From: CAYHPR01 sp964358895
Lineage (GTDB): Archaea > Micrarchaeota > Micrarchaeia > CABMEP01
Reading direction: 5' to 3'
Length of the DNA stretch: 64,000 nt
Assembly (NCBI GenBank): GCA_964358895.1
Contig: CAYHPR010000003.1
Coordinates: 26,270-90,269 of the forward strand
Shown piece after piece: positions 8,862 to 17,945 of the stretch (position 1 is the stretch's first letter; each line of letters begins with the position of its first letter). The notes beneath the pieces are model-generated. The model did not search any database and had not been told where the DNA came from. It saw only the letters and a program-made list of their open reading frames with translations. Made by a program: the position numbers and the translations under genes.

Positions 8862-9794
8862 ATGAATAAAAAAAAAATAATTTCAATAATAATTCCAACA
8901 TACTATTCCTCAGAAGTTATACTTCGTTGTTTAGAATCTCTTAAAAGTCAAACTTACAAAAATTTTGAAGTAATTATTGTAGATGGGCATTCTAACGATC
9001 ATATCGAAAAGATAATAAAAAATATTAACAACATAAAACTAAAGTTTATTGATATGGGGAAGAATGTTGGCTTTTCTAAGTTATCGAATTTTGGAAGAAA
9101 ATTTTCTGAAGGTGATTATCTCTTTTTTCTTAATCCTGATACTGAACTAATTAATAAGAATACTCTTTCCGAGTTGATGGAGAAATTGAAGGAAAACCCT
9201 ACGTTTGGAACAATTGGGCCGATTCAAATTCAGCATCATTCTGATCCATATCTAGTTAAATGGATTTATTCAATCCCTAAATTCGGTTTATTTAAATTTT
9301 TACCAATTAACCAATATGTTCGTAATTTTTCTAAGGTTTTTTCAAGAGTGAAAGATAAACATAATATTCTATATGTTGATTATGTCCCTGGTTGTGCACT
9401 CCTGATAAAGAAATCAATTTTCGATTCGATAGGGGGATTTAATGAAACGTTTTTTCTATATTTTGAGGATACAGATTTATGTTTAAAGCTTTGGAAAAAA
9501 GGTTACACTCCTGTTTTATTAAAAAATTTATATATATTTCATCAAAGTGGACATACTGATAAATTTGTATCTTCTGATTTAAAGTTATTTCATTTTTGGA
9601 GAAGCAAAACAATATTTTATAGAATTTGGGGAATGGCTGCGATCCCTTTACAGATAGCTATCCTTTTAACCGATAGTTTAAGCTATCTTCTTTTAGGAAA
9701 TAAGTTAAAAAGTATATTCGGAGCTGTTTTTGGTTTTTTTTATGGGTTATTTAATCTAAACGATTACAAACCAATAAATAAACTATTAAATTAA
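8862..9794 (+). CDS. GT2 family glycosyltransferase (rhamnosyltransferase-like)
   Basis: A 310-residue GT-A enzyme. It starts with 'IISIIIPTYYSSEVILRCLES', has the nucleotide-binding 'VDGHSND' and the metal-binding 'FFLNPDTEL', then the acceptor-side motifs 'VPGCALLIKKSIFDSIGGF' and 'YFEDTDLCLKLWKKGY'. These are typical of WbbL/rhamnosyltransferase-type inverting GT2 enzymes in O-antigen and archaeal glycan clusters. The C-terminal 60 residues are hydrophobic and probably lie on or in the membrane. It heads the unit that continues with the duplicated GT4 genes. Confidence 0.85.
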   Translation: MNKKKIISIIIPTYYSSEVILRCLESLKSQTYKNFEVIIVDGHSNDHIEKIIKNINNIKLKFIDMGKNVGFSKLSNFGRKFSEGDYLFFLNPDTELINKNTLSELMEKLKENPTFGTIGPIQIQHHSDPYLVKWIYSIPKFGLFKFLPINQYVRNFSKVFSRVKDKHNILYVDYVPGCALLIKKSIFDSIGGFNETFFLYFEDTDLCLKLWKKGYTPVLLKNLYIFHQSGHTDKFVSSDLKLFHFWRSKTIFYRIWGMAAIPLQIAILLTDSLSYLLLGNKLKSIFGAVFGFFYGLFNLNDYKPINKLLN

Positions 9795-9817
9795 AATAAT
9801 CTTGGAAAAGTTTTACA

Positions 9818-11062
9818 ATGAACATATTAAGGATAATGCTTAACGCCCCTCCTTTTAAAGGTGGTGCAGAAAATAGAATACACGAAATTAGCAAAGTTCT
9901 TGCTAAAAAACATAAAATAACTGTATTAACTGGGGGTATTCCGGAAGGAAAAGAAAAAGTAGTAGACGGTATCAGATATATTTATTTTGGGGATATGAAT
10001 ATTTTTACAGGTTTTAAAAACGATTCTCTATCTGAAATGATAAAATGGTTAATCGATGTAAGTAGATACATCTTTTTTAAAAATATTAATATAAAACGAT
10101 TTGAAGGTACTTATCTAAGGGCTATGGCAGATTGGTTAAACAAAAATGGAAAAGATTACGACATTATAATAAATGAATTTACGCCTGGGGCAATACGGCC
10201 AATTTCCAATTACCCTTATAGTCTTAATGTAATACACTTAAGATATTCTTTATTTGATACATTCGAAAAGTCAACTAAATTTGGATGGAAATTTAATTGG
10301 TTAGAAGTCCCGTATTATTATCTATTTCAGCAATTTCTTTTTTTAACAAATAAAAATTTTATAGTTTGTAAGACTGATGATGCAAATGCAATACACTTTC
10401 TAAATAAAAATGCAAAAATTAAAGTTATTCATCCTGCGGCTGATCCCAGCTTAAGGAAAGCAAAGACCGAAGAAAAAAATTTTATCTTATATATGGGTAG
10501 AATAGATAAATACCAAAAAGGATTAGATCTACTTTTAGAAGCATTTGCTGAATTAAACTGCAAAGAAAAACTTGTTGTTGCAGGAGATGGTTATGATTTA
10601 CTAGAACTTAAAGAAAAAGTTAAAGACTTAGATATAAAAAACAGAGTAAAGTTTGTTGGTTGGGTTGCTGGGAACAGTAAGAGGAAACTATTAACTAAAT
10701 GTAAATTTGTTGTTATGCCTTCTAGAATAGAAGGATTAAGCCTCACATCTTTGGAGGCAGCTTATTGTGGAAAAGCAATTTTAGGCACTAATGCAGTTGC
10801 ACATGGCCTTCCAAACGTGTATTTAATTGAGTTGAATAAACAGGATATCTATCGGGGTTTAATTACTCTACTTAATAACTCCAAATTAAGGAAGAAATTA
10901 GGAAATAAAGGTAGAAAAGCAGCGAATAAATTTTCGTGGGAGAGTTCAGCAGGATTAGAAGAAGATTCATATAATCAAATTTTTAATAATAACAAATTAA
11001 AGAGCGAGATAACTGGTTTCGATGAAAATCTTAAGAATATTTTTAAACGCCCCTCCTTTTAA
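9818..11062 (+). CDS. GT4 glycosyltransferase, duplicated copy A (aberrant C terminus)
   Basis: A 414-residue GT-B enzyme with 'PPFKGGAENRIHEIS' at the acceptor end, 'YMGRIDKYQKGLDLLLEAF' at about 225-243 and EX7E at Glu305/Glu313 ('EGLSLTSLE'). From residue 9 to about 381 it is identical to the next gene. Its last 32 residues are different and run out of frame through the start of copy B, overlapping it by 41 bases. This tail looks like junction sequence rather than an evolved domain. The enzyme core is complete, so it may still be active. Sugar specificity is unknown. Confidence 0.8.
   Translation: MNILRIMLNAPPFKGGAENRIHEISKVLAKKHKITVLTGGIPEGKEKVVDGIRYIYFGDMNIFTGFKNDSLSEMIKWLIDVSRYIFFKNINIKRFEGTYLRAMADWLNKNGKDYDIIINEFTPGAIRPISNYPYSLNVIHLRYSLFDTFEKSTKFGWKFNWLEVPYYYLFQQFLFLTNKNFIVCKTDDANAIHFLNKNAKIKVIHPAADPSLRKAKTEEKNFILYMGRIDKYQKGLDLLLEAFAELNCKEKLVVAGDGYDLLELKEKVKDLDIKNRVKFVGWVAGNSKRKLLTKCKFVVMPSRIEGLSLTSLEAAYCGKAILGTNAVAHGLPNVYLIELNKQDIYRGLITLLNNSKLRKKLGNKGRKAANKFSWESSAGLEEDSYNQIFNNNKLKSEITGFDENLKNIFKRPSF
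9842..10962 (+). repeat. 1121-bp perfect direct repeat, copy A
   Basis: These bases match 11046-12166 at an offset of 1204 with no difference that I could find, including third codon positions. The two copies diverge abruptly at both ends. Confidence 0.9.
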
Positions 11063-12194
11063 AGGTGGTGCAGAAAATAGAATACACGAAATTAGCAAAG
11101 TTCTTGCTAAAAAACATAAAATAACTGTATTAACTGGGGGTATTCCGGAAGGAAAAGAAAAAGTAGTAGACGGTATCAGATATATTTATTTTGGGGATAT
11201 GAATATTTTTACAGGTTTTAAAAACGATTCTCTATCTGAAATGATAAAATGGTTAATCGATGTAAGTAGATACATCTTTTTTAAAAATATTAATATAAAA
11301 CGATTTGAAGGTACTTATCTAAGGGCTATGGCAGATTGGTTAAACAAAAATGGAAAAGATTACGACATTATAATAAATGAATTTACGCCTGGGGCAATAC
11401 GGCCAATTTCCAATTACCCTTATAGTCTTAATGTAATACACTTAAGATATTCTTTATTTGATACATTCGAAAAGTCAACTAAATTTGGATGGAAATTTAA
11501 TTGGTTAGAAGTCCCGTATTATTATCTATTTCAGCAATTTCTTTTTTTAACAAATAAAAATTTTATAGTTTGTAAGACTGATGATGCAAATGCAATACAC
11601 TTTCTAAATAAAAATGCAAAAATTAAAGTTATTCATCCTGCGGCTGATCCCAGCTTAAGGAAAGCAAAGACCGAAGAAAAAAATTTTATCTTATATATGG
11701 GTAGAATAGATAAATACCAAAAAGGATTAGATCTACTTTTAGAAGCATTTGCTGAATTAAACTGCAAAGAAAAACTTGTTGTTGCAGGAGATGGTTATGA
11801 TTTACTAGAACTTAAAGAAAAAGTTAAAGACTTAGATATAAAAAACAGAGTAAAGTTTGTTGGTTGGGTTGCTGGGAACAGTAAGAGGAAACTATTAACT
11901 AAATGTAAATTTGTTGTTATGCCTTCTAGAATAGAAGGATTAAGCCTCACATCTTTGGAGGCAGCTTATTGTGGAAAAGCAATTTTAGGCACTAATGCAG
12001 TTGCACATGGCCTTCCAAACGTGTATTTAATTGAGTTGAATAAACAGGATATCTATCGGGGTTTAATTACTCTACTTAATAACTCCAAATTAAGGAAGAA
12101 ATTAGGAAATAAAGGTAGAAAAGCAGCGAATAAATTTTCGTGGGAGAGTTCAGCAGGATTAGAAGAGGTCTATTATGCCGCATTACGCAAATGA
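11022..12194 (+). CDS. GT4 glycosyltransferase, duplicated copy B
   Basis: A 390-residue GT4 enzyme whose residues 9-381 are identical to copy A; only the first eight residues ('MKILRIFL' against 'MNILRIML') and the last few differ. EX7E is at Glu305/Glu313. The C terminus is of normal length for the family. The start codon lies within the end of copy A in another frame. The gene ends three bases from the convergent GT4 gene on the other strand. The identity means recent duplication, gene conversion between paralogs, or an assembly error. Confidence 0.82.
   Translation: MKILRIFLNAPPFKGGAENRIHEISKVLAKKHKITVLTGGIPEGKEKVVDGIRYIYFGDMNIFTGFKNDSLSEMIKWLIDVSRYIFFKNINIKRFEGTYLRAMADWLNKNGKDYDIIINEFTPGAIRPISNYPYSLNVIHLRYSLFDTFEKSTKFGWKFNWLEVPYYYLFQQFLFLTNKNFIVCKTDDANAIHFLNKNAKIKVIHPAADPSLRKAKTEEKNFILYMGRIDKYQKGLDLLLEAFAELNCKEKLVVAGDGYDLLELKEKVKDLDIKNRVKFVGWVAGNSKRKLLTKCKFVVMPSRIEGLSLTSLEAAYCGKAILGTNAVAHGLPNVYLIELNKQDIYRGLITLLNNSKLRKKLGNKGRKAANKFSWESSAGLEEVYYAALRK
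11046..12166 (+). repeat. 1121-bp perfect direct repeat, copy B
   Basis: Second copy of the unit at 9842-10962. The 83 bases between the copies hold the aberrant tail of copy A and the divergent start of copy B. Confidence 0.9.
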
Positions 12195-12197
12195 ATT

Positions 12198-13340
12198 CTA
12201 TTTTCTTTTTATCTCTTCATAGACTGCGAGCGTTTCATAAGCAGTTTTTTCCCAACTAAATTTTTTAGCTTGAGAGACGCCCATCTTTGACATTTTTTTT
12301 CTTAATTTTGTTGAGGACAGAACGTCTTCTATAGCATTAACAATTGAATCAATGTTGTGTGGATCCATATAATACGCTGAATTACCATAAATTTCCGGTA
12401 AACTTGCAACATTAGAAGTTACAACAGGACATCCATACTGCATTGCTTCTAATACTGGCAGTCCAAAACCTTCATAGAATGAAGGATACACAAATAGATC
12501 GGCAGTATTATAAAATTCAGATATGTCTTCGTCTGAGAGGTACCCTAAATGAATGATTTCTTTATTAAGGTTATATTTTTTAATCAAATAAAATATTTCA
12601 TTATAAAGCCAACCTTTATCTCCAATAATTATAAGTTTATGCGGATATCGTTTCTTTTTTAATTTATAAAACGCTTTTATAAGCCCCGGAATATTCTTTC
12701 TTGGTTCAAGATTACCAACATACAATAAAAACGGAGAGTTTATTCCATACTTTTCTTTAATTGTTGAATTTTTTATAATTGATTTCGAAATTTTATTTAC
12801 ACCTAAATAAATTACAACAATTTTTTCTTCAAGTTTATTAATCTTTTTTCCGAATAGGTTAATTATGTCTTTTTTTGTTGCTTCCGATATAGCAATTATT
12901 TTCTTTGCTTTTTTTATTGAGCTAGTTCTTGCTCCATCTAAATAAATATTCTTATTCCATGAGGCGTGTAATCTAGGGTATAATAAGGTTGTAAGATCAT
13001 GAACTGTAAAAATTGCAGGCGTATAATTAATACAAGGGATATTATAAAAAGTCGAATGTAAAATGTCAACATCATATTTTAGATATCTAATAGGCATTAC
13101 TATTTGTTCCCAGATTGGACGTAGATAATTGTTTTCAATATTCCAGTTTGTCAAGTGTGTTGTAAAATTTTTTTTATCAAACTCTGATCGATAACTCTCA
13201 CGTTTTACGAATACGTGGTATTCATTCTGTTTATCTATCTTAGATAATCCTCTTAAAAGATTGTAGGTAGTTCTACTGATGCCACTATTTTTAAATGTCG
13301 GTTCAAAGTACATAAGATGTGCATCAATGGCTATTCTCAT
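12198..13340 (-). CDS. GT4 family glycosyltransferase (mannosyltransferase-like)
   Basis: A 380-residue GT-B enzyme. The N terminus 'MRIAIDAHLMY' with 'GISRTTYNLLRGL', the middle 'FLLYVGNLEPRKNIPGLIKAF' and the EX7E motif 'EGFGLPVLE' identify the retaining GT4 subgroup that includes WbaZ/MtfB-type mannosyltransferases. It is the last gene of a minus-strand unit and its start overlaps the upstream GT2 gene by 17 bases, so translation is probably coupled. The acceptor would be a polyprenyl-linked glycan at the cytoplasmic side. Confidence 0.87.
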   Translation of the reverse strand: MRIAIDAHLMYFEPTFKNSGISRTTYNLLRGLSKIDKQNEYHVFVKRESYRSEFDKKNFTTHLTNWNIENNYLRPIWEQIVMPIRYLKYDVDILHSTFYNIPCINYTPAIFTVHDLTTLLYPRLHASWNKNIYLDGARTSSIKKAKKIIAISEATKKDIINLFGKKINKLEEKIVVIYLGVNKISKSIIKNSTIKEKYGINSPFLLYVGNLEPRKNIPGLIKAFYKLKKKRYPHKLIIIGDKGWLYNEIFYLIKKYNLNKEIIHLGYLSDEDISEFYNTADLFVYPSFYEGFGLPVLEAMQYGCPVVTSNVASLPEIYGNSAYYMDPHNIDSIVNAIEDVLSSTKLRKKMSKMGVSQAKKFSWEKTAYETLAVYEEIKRK

Positions 13341-14268
13341 GTTTTACTCCTCTTATACACATACTGTTTTGGATATCAATATCTTTAAATTCGTGCGGTC
13401 TTAAAAGTATATATAAAAATAAATATATTAGTTTCGAAAGCAAATTAACGATCCTTAATTTTAGAATTTTTTTAATATAATATAACGACAAATTAATCCC
13501 AGAAAATATCCCTTCTTTTACGCCGCCCCATTTATACGCAAATTTTGTACCTGTGACTATTAAATTAATAATTTTATTTAAATTTTTAGTCGGTTGAACT
13601 GCAACATTAGTTAAATTTTTGTGTATAACCGCTACTTTAGAGTCGCAAAATATGTATTTCCCTTCTCTTCTTATTTTTAATGAGAGATCTATGTCTTCAT
13701 GAAACAAGAAGTATTGTTCATCAAATCCATCTAATTTATTAAATAATTTTTTACTGATTAAAAAATGCCCCCCAATAAGCGCATCAATTTTATGATATCT
13801 ACCTGTTAGCTTTTTAAAAAATTTGATAAAACCTAAATAGCTCGCCTTTTTGATCTTGATACCATATACATAAACGGTTCTACCATTATGCATGGTAACT
13901 AAGCTTACTGGACTTATAGCACCTATACTCTCATTTTTATTAATCATATTTATAAGTTCCGTAGTAGTATTTCTTGAAATAAAAAAGACATCAGGATTTA
14001 CAAAAAATAAAAATTCACCGCTTGATGCTTTAACTGCTTTGTTGCATCCCTTTCCAAAACCAATATTTTTATTAAGTTTAATGAGTTTATCTACTTTTTT
14101 TATATTGTCTACAATTTTTATTGTTTCATCCTGAGAATTATTGTCTAGTATGATAATCTCTTTTTTTGGATAGCTATCATTTACTATTCCAGCTATGCAT
14201 CGCTCTATTGTTTCCTGAGAGTTATATGTAATAATAATATAGGAGATTTTTGGTAAAATTTTTATCAC
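13324..14268 (-). CDS. GT2 family glycosyltransferase
   Basis: A 314-residue GT-A enzyme with 'ISYIIITYNSQETIERCI', 'ILDNNSQDETI', 'GFGKGCNKAVKASSGEFLFFVNPDVFF' and 'LFHEDIDLSLKIRREGKY', the pattern of rhamnosyltransferase-like GT2 proteins. The start is taken as GTG 14268 because it forms a four-base GTGA overlap with the stop of the upstream GT2 gene; a TTG lies one codon earlier. The C terminus has a hydrophobic, amphipathic stretch. It is the middle gene of a three-gene glycosyltransferase operon. Confidence 0.85.
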   Translation of the reverse strand: MIKILPKISYIIITYNSQETIERCIAGIVNDSYPKKEIIILDNNSQDETIKIVDNIKKVDKLIKLNKNIGFGKGCNKAVKASSGEFLFFVNPDVFFISRNTTTELINMINKNESIGAISPVSLVTMHNGRTVYVYGIKIKKASYLGFIKFFKKLTGRYHKIDALIGGHFLISKKLFNKLDGFDEQYFLFHEDIDLSLKIRREGKYIFCDSKVAVIHKNLTNVAVQPTKNLNKIINLIVTGTKFAYKWGGVKEGIFSGINLSLYYIKKILKLRIVNLLSKLIYLFLYILLRPHEFKDIDIQNSMCIRGVKHENSH

Positions 14269-15248
14269 CAATCTTTTAGTTTATTCTTATAGTAATTATA
14301 ATAATATACAAAAGATAACGTTGCACCGATTAAGTATGCATATTCATATGCAGGTATCAAAATTAAACCATAGATCCTCTTTTTAATATCTTTATTTTTT
14401 TTCATAAAAATTTTTATTAAGTGTATTAAATAGAAAATATTTGAGAAAAATTTATTTAATAGCCAGGATAAGTTGTTTAATAGGCCATCCCTTTTCAAAT
14501 TGAAATGGATAGGTACCTCCTGTTTATATCCATTGTAAGGATAAAAAAATCTTATATACTTTATTTGAGTAGGCATTGTATGGACTCCATACGTAAAATA
14601 TTGTTTTAGGAATTTAAATACACGACCATTTTTAAGATGAGTAACTAACATCTGCTCATTTTTATAAAATACATAACCTCTTTCCATTAGTTTGCAATTG
14701 AATTTTACATCCTCCCCTGCAGCATATCTCATTCTTTCGTCAAACGCATGCGTATCAAATATTTTTTTCTTGAATGCAATATTGCATGCTGGGCTTACAG
14801 CTAATGAACTTTCTATAGCTTTAGTAATAAAAAATGCGTTTACTAATGTTTCTAAACTAGCTCGTTTGTTATAACGAGTTATGCCTACAATTGCTGAAGC
14901 ATTTTTATAATTAGAAAATCCTTTTGAAATTTCATATAACCAATTAGAATGTGCAATGCAATCATCGTCTATAAATGCAACATATTTAAATTTTGCTTTT
15001 TTAACACCAAAATTTCTTGCTGTAGCTGGACCTCTGTTTTTTTCTAATTTAAAATAGGAAAGTTTTAAAGAGTTATATCTCTTTAAAAAGTTTGGTAAAT
15101 CTTCATATCTAGAATCGGTAGATCCATCATTCACAATAATAACTTCATAATGCTTTTTTTTATAAGTTTGTGAATTTATCGATTTAATACATCTTTTTAG
15201 TAAATCATAATTATTGTAAGTAGGTATAATTACCGAAAGTTTATGCAT
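14265..15248 (-). CDS. GT2 family glycosyltransferase
   Basis: A 327-residue GT-A enzyme with 'LSVIIPTYNNYDLLKRCIKSI', 'VNDGSTD', 'RGPATARNFGVKKAKFKYVAFIDDD' (metal-binding DDD) and 'YAAGEDVKFNCKLMERGY' as the catalytic-base region. The hydrophobic C-terminal part suggests membrane association. ATG 15248 is preferred to a TTG three codons upstream. It is the first gene of the minus-strand GT2-GT2-GT4 operon and is divergent from the ABC exporter operon, so the two may be controlled together. Confidence 0.85.
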   Translation of the reverse strand: MHKLSVIIPTYNNYDLLKRCIKSINSQTYKKKHYEVIIVNDGSTDSRYEDLPNFLKRYNSLKLSYFKLEKNRGPATARNFGVKKAKFKYVAFIDDDCIAHSNWLYEISKGFSNYKNASAIVGITRYNKRASLETLVNAFFITKAIESSLAVSPACNIAFKKKIFDTHAFDERMRYAAGEDVKFNCKLMERGYVFYKNEQMLVTHLKNGRVFKFLKQYFTYGVHTMPTQIKYIRFFYPYNGYKQEVPIHFNLKRDGLLNNLSWLLNKFFSNIFYLIHLIKIFMKKNKDIKKRIYGLILIPAYEYAYLIGATLSFVYYYNYYKNKLKDW

Positions 15249-15375
15249 ATTAATCAAGAATTGTTATAATTGTTCAATAGTAGATAGTTTAGTTAATATA
15301 TGTTTTATGCAGCTATAGTTATTAATAATCCTATGGAGTCTATAACATACAGTTTATGGTTTATTAGTGAGGATA

Positions 15376-16140
15376 ATGGTCGATATCAATAAATATTTGG
15401 ACGCATTGATTGAATTAGTCTTAGCCGAGTTTAAATTGGTATACCATAAGTCTATCCTCGGGCTCCTTTGGGCGTTCCTTAGTCCGCTATTAACTATGTT
15501 AACTTTTTTTGTTATATTCTCTTTTTTTATTAATCTTGATATATTGAACTATCCGTTTTTTTTATTGCTTGGAATTCTAACTTGGAATTTTTTCAATAGT
15601 TCAACTACTGCATGTGTTAATGCATTGGAACTGCGAAAAAGTTTGATTAAAAGCATTAATTTTCCAAGAGAGTTAATTATATTTAGTATTATAATAACCT
15701 TTATTTTATCTTTGATATTTTATATATTAATATTCTTTGTATTAATGTTATTATTCAACCTGAATGTAGAACTAATTACGCTCATCCAATTTCCTTTGTT
15801 GGTAATTCCTTTAATCATATTCGCAACGGGTATTTCTTTAGCGTTGTCAGTTTTACAAACAAAGTTTAGAGATATTCAATACATATGGGGGTTTATATCT
15901 GGTTTGTTGTTTTTTATTACTCCCGTATTCTATTCTGTCTCAATGGTTCCCAATTGGTTAATGCCCTTATATTTATTAAATCCTTTAGCTGTAATAATAA
16001 CTGAGTTACGAAATATAACTCTATTTGAAGCAAATATAAATCTGAGTAGTTTATTTTTAGTTTATGTCATAGTTTTAGTTACTTTATTTCTTGGCCATAT
16101 CATATTTAAGAAGATTGAACCATCATTGGGTGAAGAATGA
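15376..16140 (+). CDS. ABC-2 type polysaccharide exporter permease (Wzm/TagG-like)
   Basis: A 254-residue permease with six predicted membrane helices. The N-terminal amphipathic part 'ELVLAEFKLVYHKSILGLLWAFLSPLL' is the standard opening of Wzm/TagG proteins, and 'FYSVSMVPNWLMPLYLLNPLAVIITELR' is the conserved C-terminal part. It pairs with the ATPase that starts four bases before its stop. Together they would flip a finished lipid-linked polysaccharide or polyol chain out of the cell. ATG 15376 follows a GTGAGG motif and is preferred to GTG 15367. Confidence 0.88.
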   Translation: MVDINKYLDALIELVLAEFKLVYHKSILGLLWAFLSPLLTMLTFFVIFSFFINLDILNYPFFLLLGILTWNFFNSSTTACVNALELRKSLIKSINFPRELIIFSIIITFILSLIFYILIFFVLMLLFNLNVELITLIQFPLLVIPLIIFATGISLALSVLQTKFRDIQYIWGFISGLLFFITPVFYSVSMVPNWLMPLYLLNPLAVIITELRNITLFEANINLSSLFLVYVIVLVTLFLGHIIFKKIEPSLGEE

Positions 16141-16865
16141 TCGAAATAAAAAATTTAAATAAAATATTTAAAGTGCCACATGAACGAAGAAAAACGTTAT
16201 TTGAAACATTAGTAGGTGGAGTTAAAAGAGATTATGAACTAATCTATGCGTTGAAAGATATTAATCTACGTATATCTAGCGGTGAAGCGATAGGAATCAT
16301 CGGTCCAAATGGATCTGGAAAAAGTACGTTATTAAGAATTATTTCTGGGATATACAAATCAACAAATGGGTCAATAAGTGTAAACGGTTCCGTGACACCT
16401 ATCTTAGATCTAGGTGCAGGTTTACAGGATGATCTTAGCGGTAAGGAGAACATATATCTATATAGCACTCTTCTCGGTGTTCGTAGAAAGGAAATTGAAG
16501 AAAAGTTCGAGCACATAGTAGAATTTTCGGATATTAAAAAGTTTATCGACACTAGGGTGGAATATTACTCATACGGCATGAGGGCACGGCTTGCATTTTC
16601 TATAGTTGCAAGTATTAATACAGATATACTTGTAAGCGATGAAATATATGCGGTTGGTGATATAAACTTTCAGCAAAAATGTCATAAAATGTTTAAAGAA
16701 TTAAAAGAAAACGGTAAAACACTTATACTTGTATCTCATTCAACTTCAGATATACAAAATCTCTGTGATCGAGTGGTTCTTTTAGAGAATGGTCGGATTA
16801 CTATGGTAGATAAGCCAAAAAAAGTTATCAATTATTATACTAACAAATATCTAGTCAAAAAATAA
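16137..16865 (+). CDS. ABC polysaccharide exporter ATPase (Wzt/TagH-like)
   Basis: A 242-residue ATPase. Walker A is 'GPNGSGKST' at 56-64, the ABC signature region is 'YSYGMRARLAFSI' and Walker B is 'ILVSDEIYAVGD', the variant typical of Wzt/TagH. The ATGA overlap with the permease gene shows a translationally coupled pair. The protein ends after the nucleotide-binding domain and lacks the extra C-terminal carbohydrate-binding domain of O9a-type Wzt, so substrate release probably does not depend on a recognised terminal cap. Confidence 0.9.
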   Translation: MIEIKNLNKIFKVPHERRKTLFETLVGGVKRDYELIYALKDINLRISSGEAIGIIGPNGSGKSTLLRIISGIYKSTNGSISVNGSVTPILDLGAGLQDDLSGKENIYLYSTLLGVRRKEIEEKFEHIVEFSDIKKFIDTRVEYYSYGMRARLAFSIVASINTDILVSDEIYAVGDINFQQKCHKMFKELKENGKTLILVSHSTSDIQNLCDRVVLLENGRITMVDKPKKVINYYTNKYLVKK

Positions 16866-16976
16866 TTAAATTTTATAAAAATGTAAAGGTATGGATTTTA
16901 AGTAGACGGAATGCTTAAAAATTAAACCGCCAGTATTAATGTGTGGCATATCCAGATTGTTTTTGAGTTGAGAGTT

Positions 16977-17846
16977 ATGAAGCCCGAAATATCTGTTCTA
17001 ATAGTTACATATAATTCGGCAGGGTACATAGTTAACTGTCTAAAATCATTAGTTTCTTCAAAAAAAATAAATTTCGAAGTCATATTAATCGATAATAATT
17101 CAACAGATAACACTTTGACCTTAATCAAAAATTATCCCGTAAAAATCATTAAAAATAATAAGAATATAGGTTTTGGTCCTGCAAATAACCTCGCCGCTAG
17201 ACACGCAAAAGGCGAGTATTTTTTTTTCCTTAATCCCGATTGTATATTAACTGATCAAAATCTTTTGTATAAACTTTATATAAAAATGGTGAAGAATAAA
17301 CATCTAGGCGTTGTTTCACCAAATTCATTTATGGATATTAATAATAACAAAGTACATTATTCTTTACCTTATGTTAATAGGTTTGGTGTGATTTATCATA
17401 ATATCAAATTTGAAGATTATAAAGGAAGAGGAATTACTGCGTATTCTAAAATAAATGGGCGTTCTGATCCGGAGTTATTATATACGGACTCAGTACGTGG
17501 AGCACATCTATTTGTAAAAAAAGAACTTTTTGATAAATTGGGCGGTTTTGACGAATCATTTTTTTTGTATGGTGAGGAAACAGATCTATGTCTGCGCACT
17601 TGGAAAGCAGGTTATTCAGTTGGTATTTATCTAAACTGTTCAATCTATCATAAGGGGCTTTCAAGTCCAGGAATTTTTAATCGATATATTAGTTGGGTCA
17701 GTAGTCAAACAACCTTTATTAAAAAATGGGTCCCCTATGCTTTACCTTTGTGGTTTTTATTTTATCTTCCAATACGTACCTGGGAGAATACACTGGATTT
17801 GTTAAAATTTAAAAAAATGTGGAATACTAAAGTCAGTATTACCTAA
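16977..17846 (+). CDS. GT2 family glycosyltransferase (rhamnosyltransferase-like)
   Basis: A 289-residue GT-A enzyme with 'ISVLIVTYNSAGYIVNCLKS', 'IDNNSTDNTL', 'NIGFGPANNLAARHAKGEYFFFLNPD' and 'LYGEETDLCLRTWKAGY'. It belongs to the same WbbL-like group as the GT2 at 8862. The ATG at 16977 fits the family N terminus; a GTG 12 codons upstream only adds a non-conserved stretch. It follows the ABC exporter by about 110 bases on the same strand and may share its transcript. The linkage formed is unknown. Confidence 0.85.
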   Translation: MKPEISVLIVTYNSAGYIVNCLKSLVSSKKINFEVILIDNNSTDNTLTLIKNYPVKIIKNNKNIGFGPANNLAARHAKGEYFFFLNPDCILTDQNLLYKLYIKMVKNKHLGVVSPNSFMDINNNKVHYSLPYVNRFGVIYHNIKFEDYKGRGITAYSKINGRSDPELLYTDSVRGAHLFVKKELFDKLGGFDESFFLYGEETDLCLRTWKAGYSVGIYLNCSIYHKGLSSPGIFNRYISWVSSQTTFIKKWVPYALPLWFLFYLPIRTWENTLDLLKFKKMWNTKVSIT

Positions 17847-17945
17847 AGTAATCTAAGCATAACTCTCCTAGTTATTCATCTGTATAAATTAACATCTACT
17901 GGAAGCAATTTAAACTTACTTATTCGAAGAGCAAATAGTGAGCGA

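Noticed and set aside
9842..12166. CRISPR or other short repeat array
   Set aside because: The only long repeat is a two-copy gene duplication; no regular short repeats with spacers were seen anywhere in the window, and no Cas genes.
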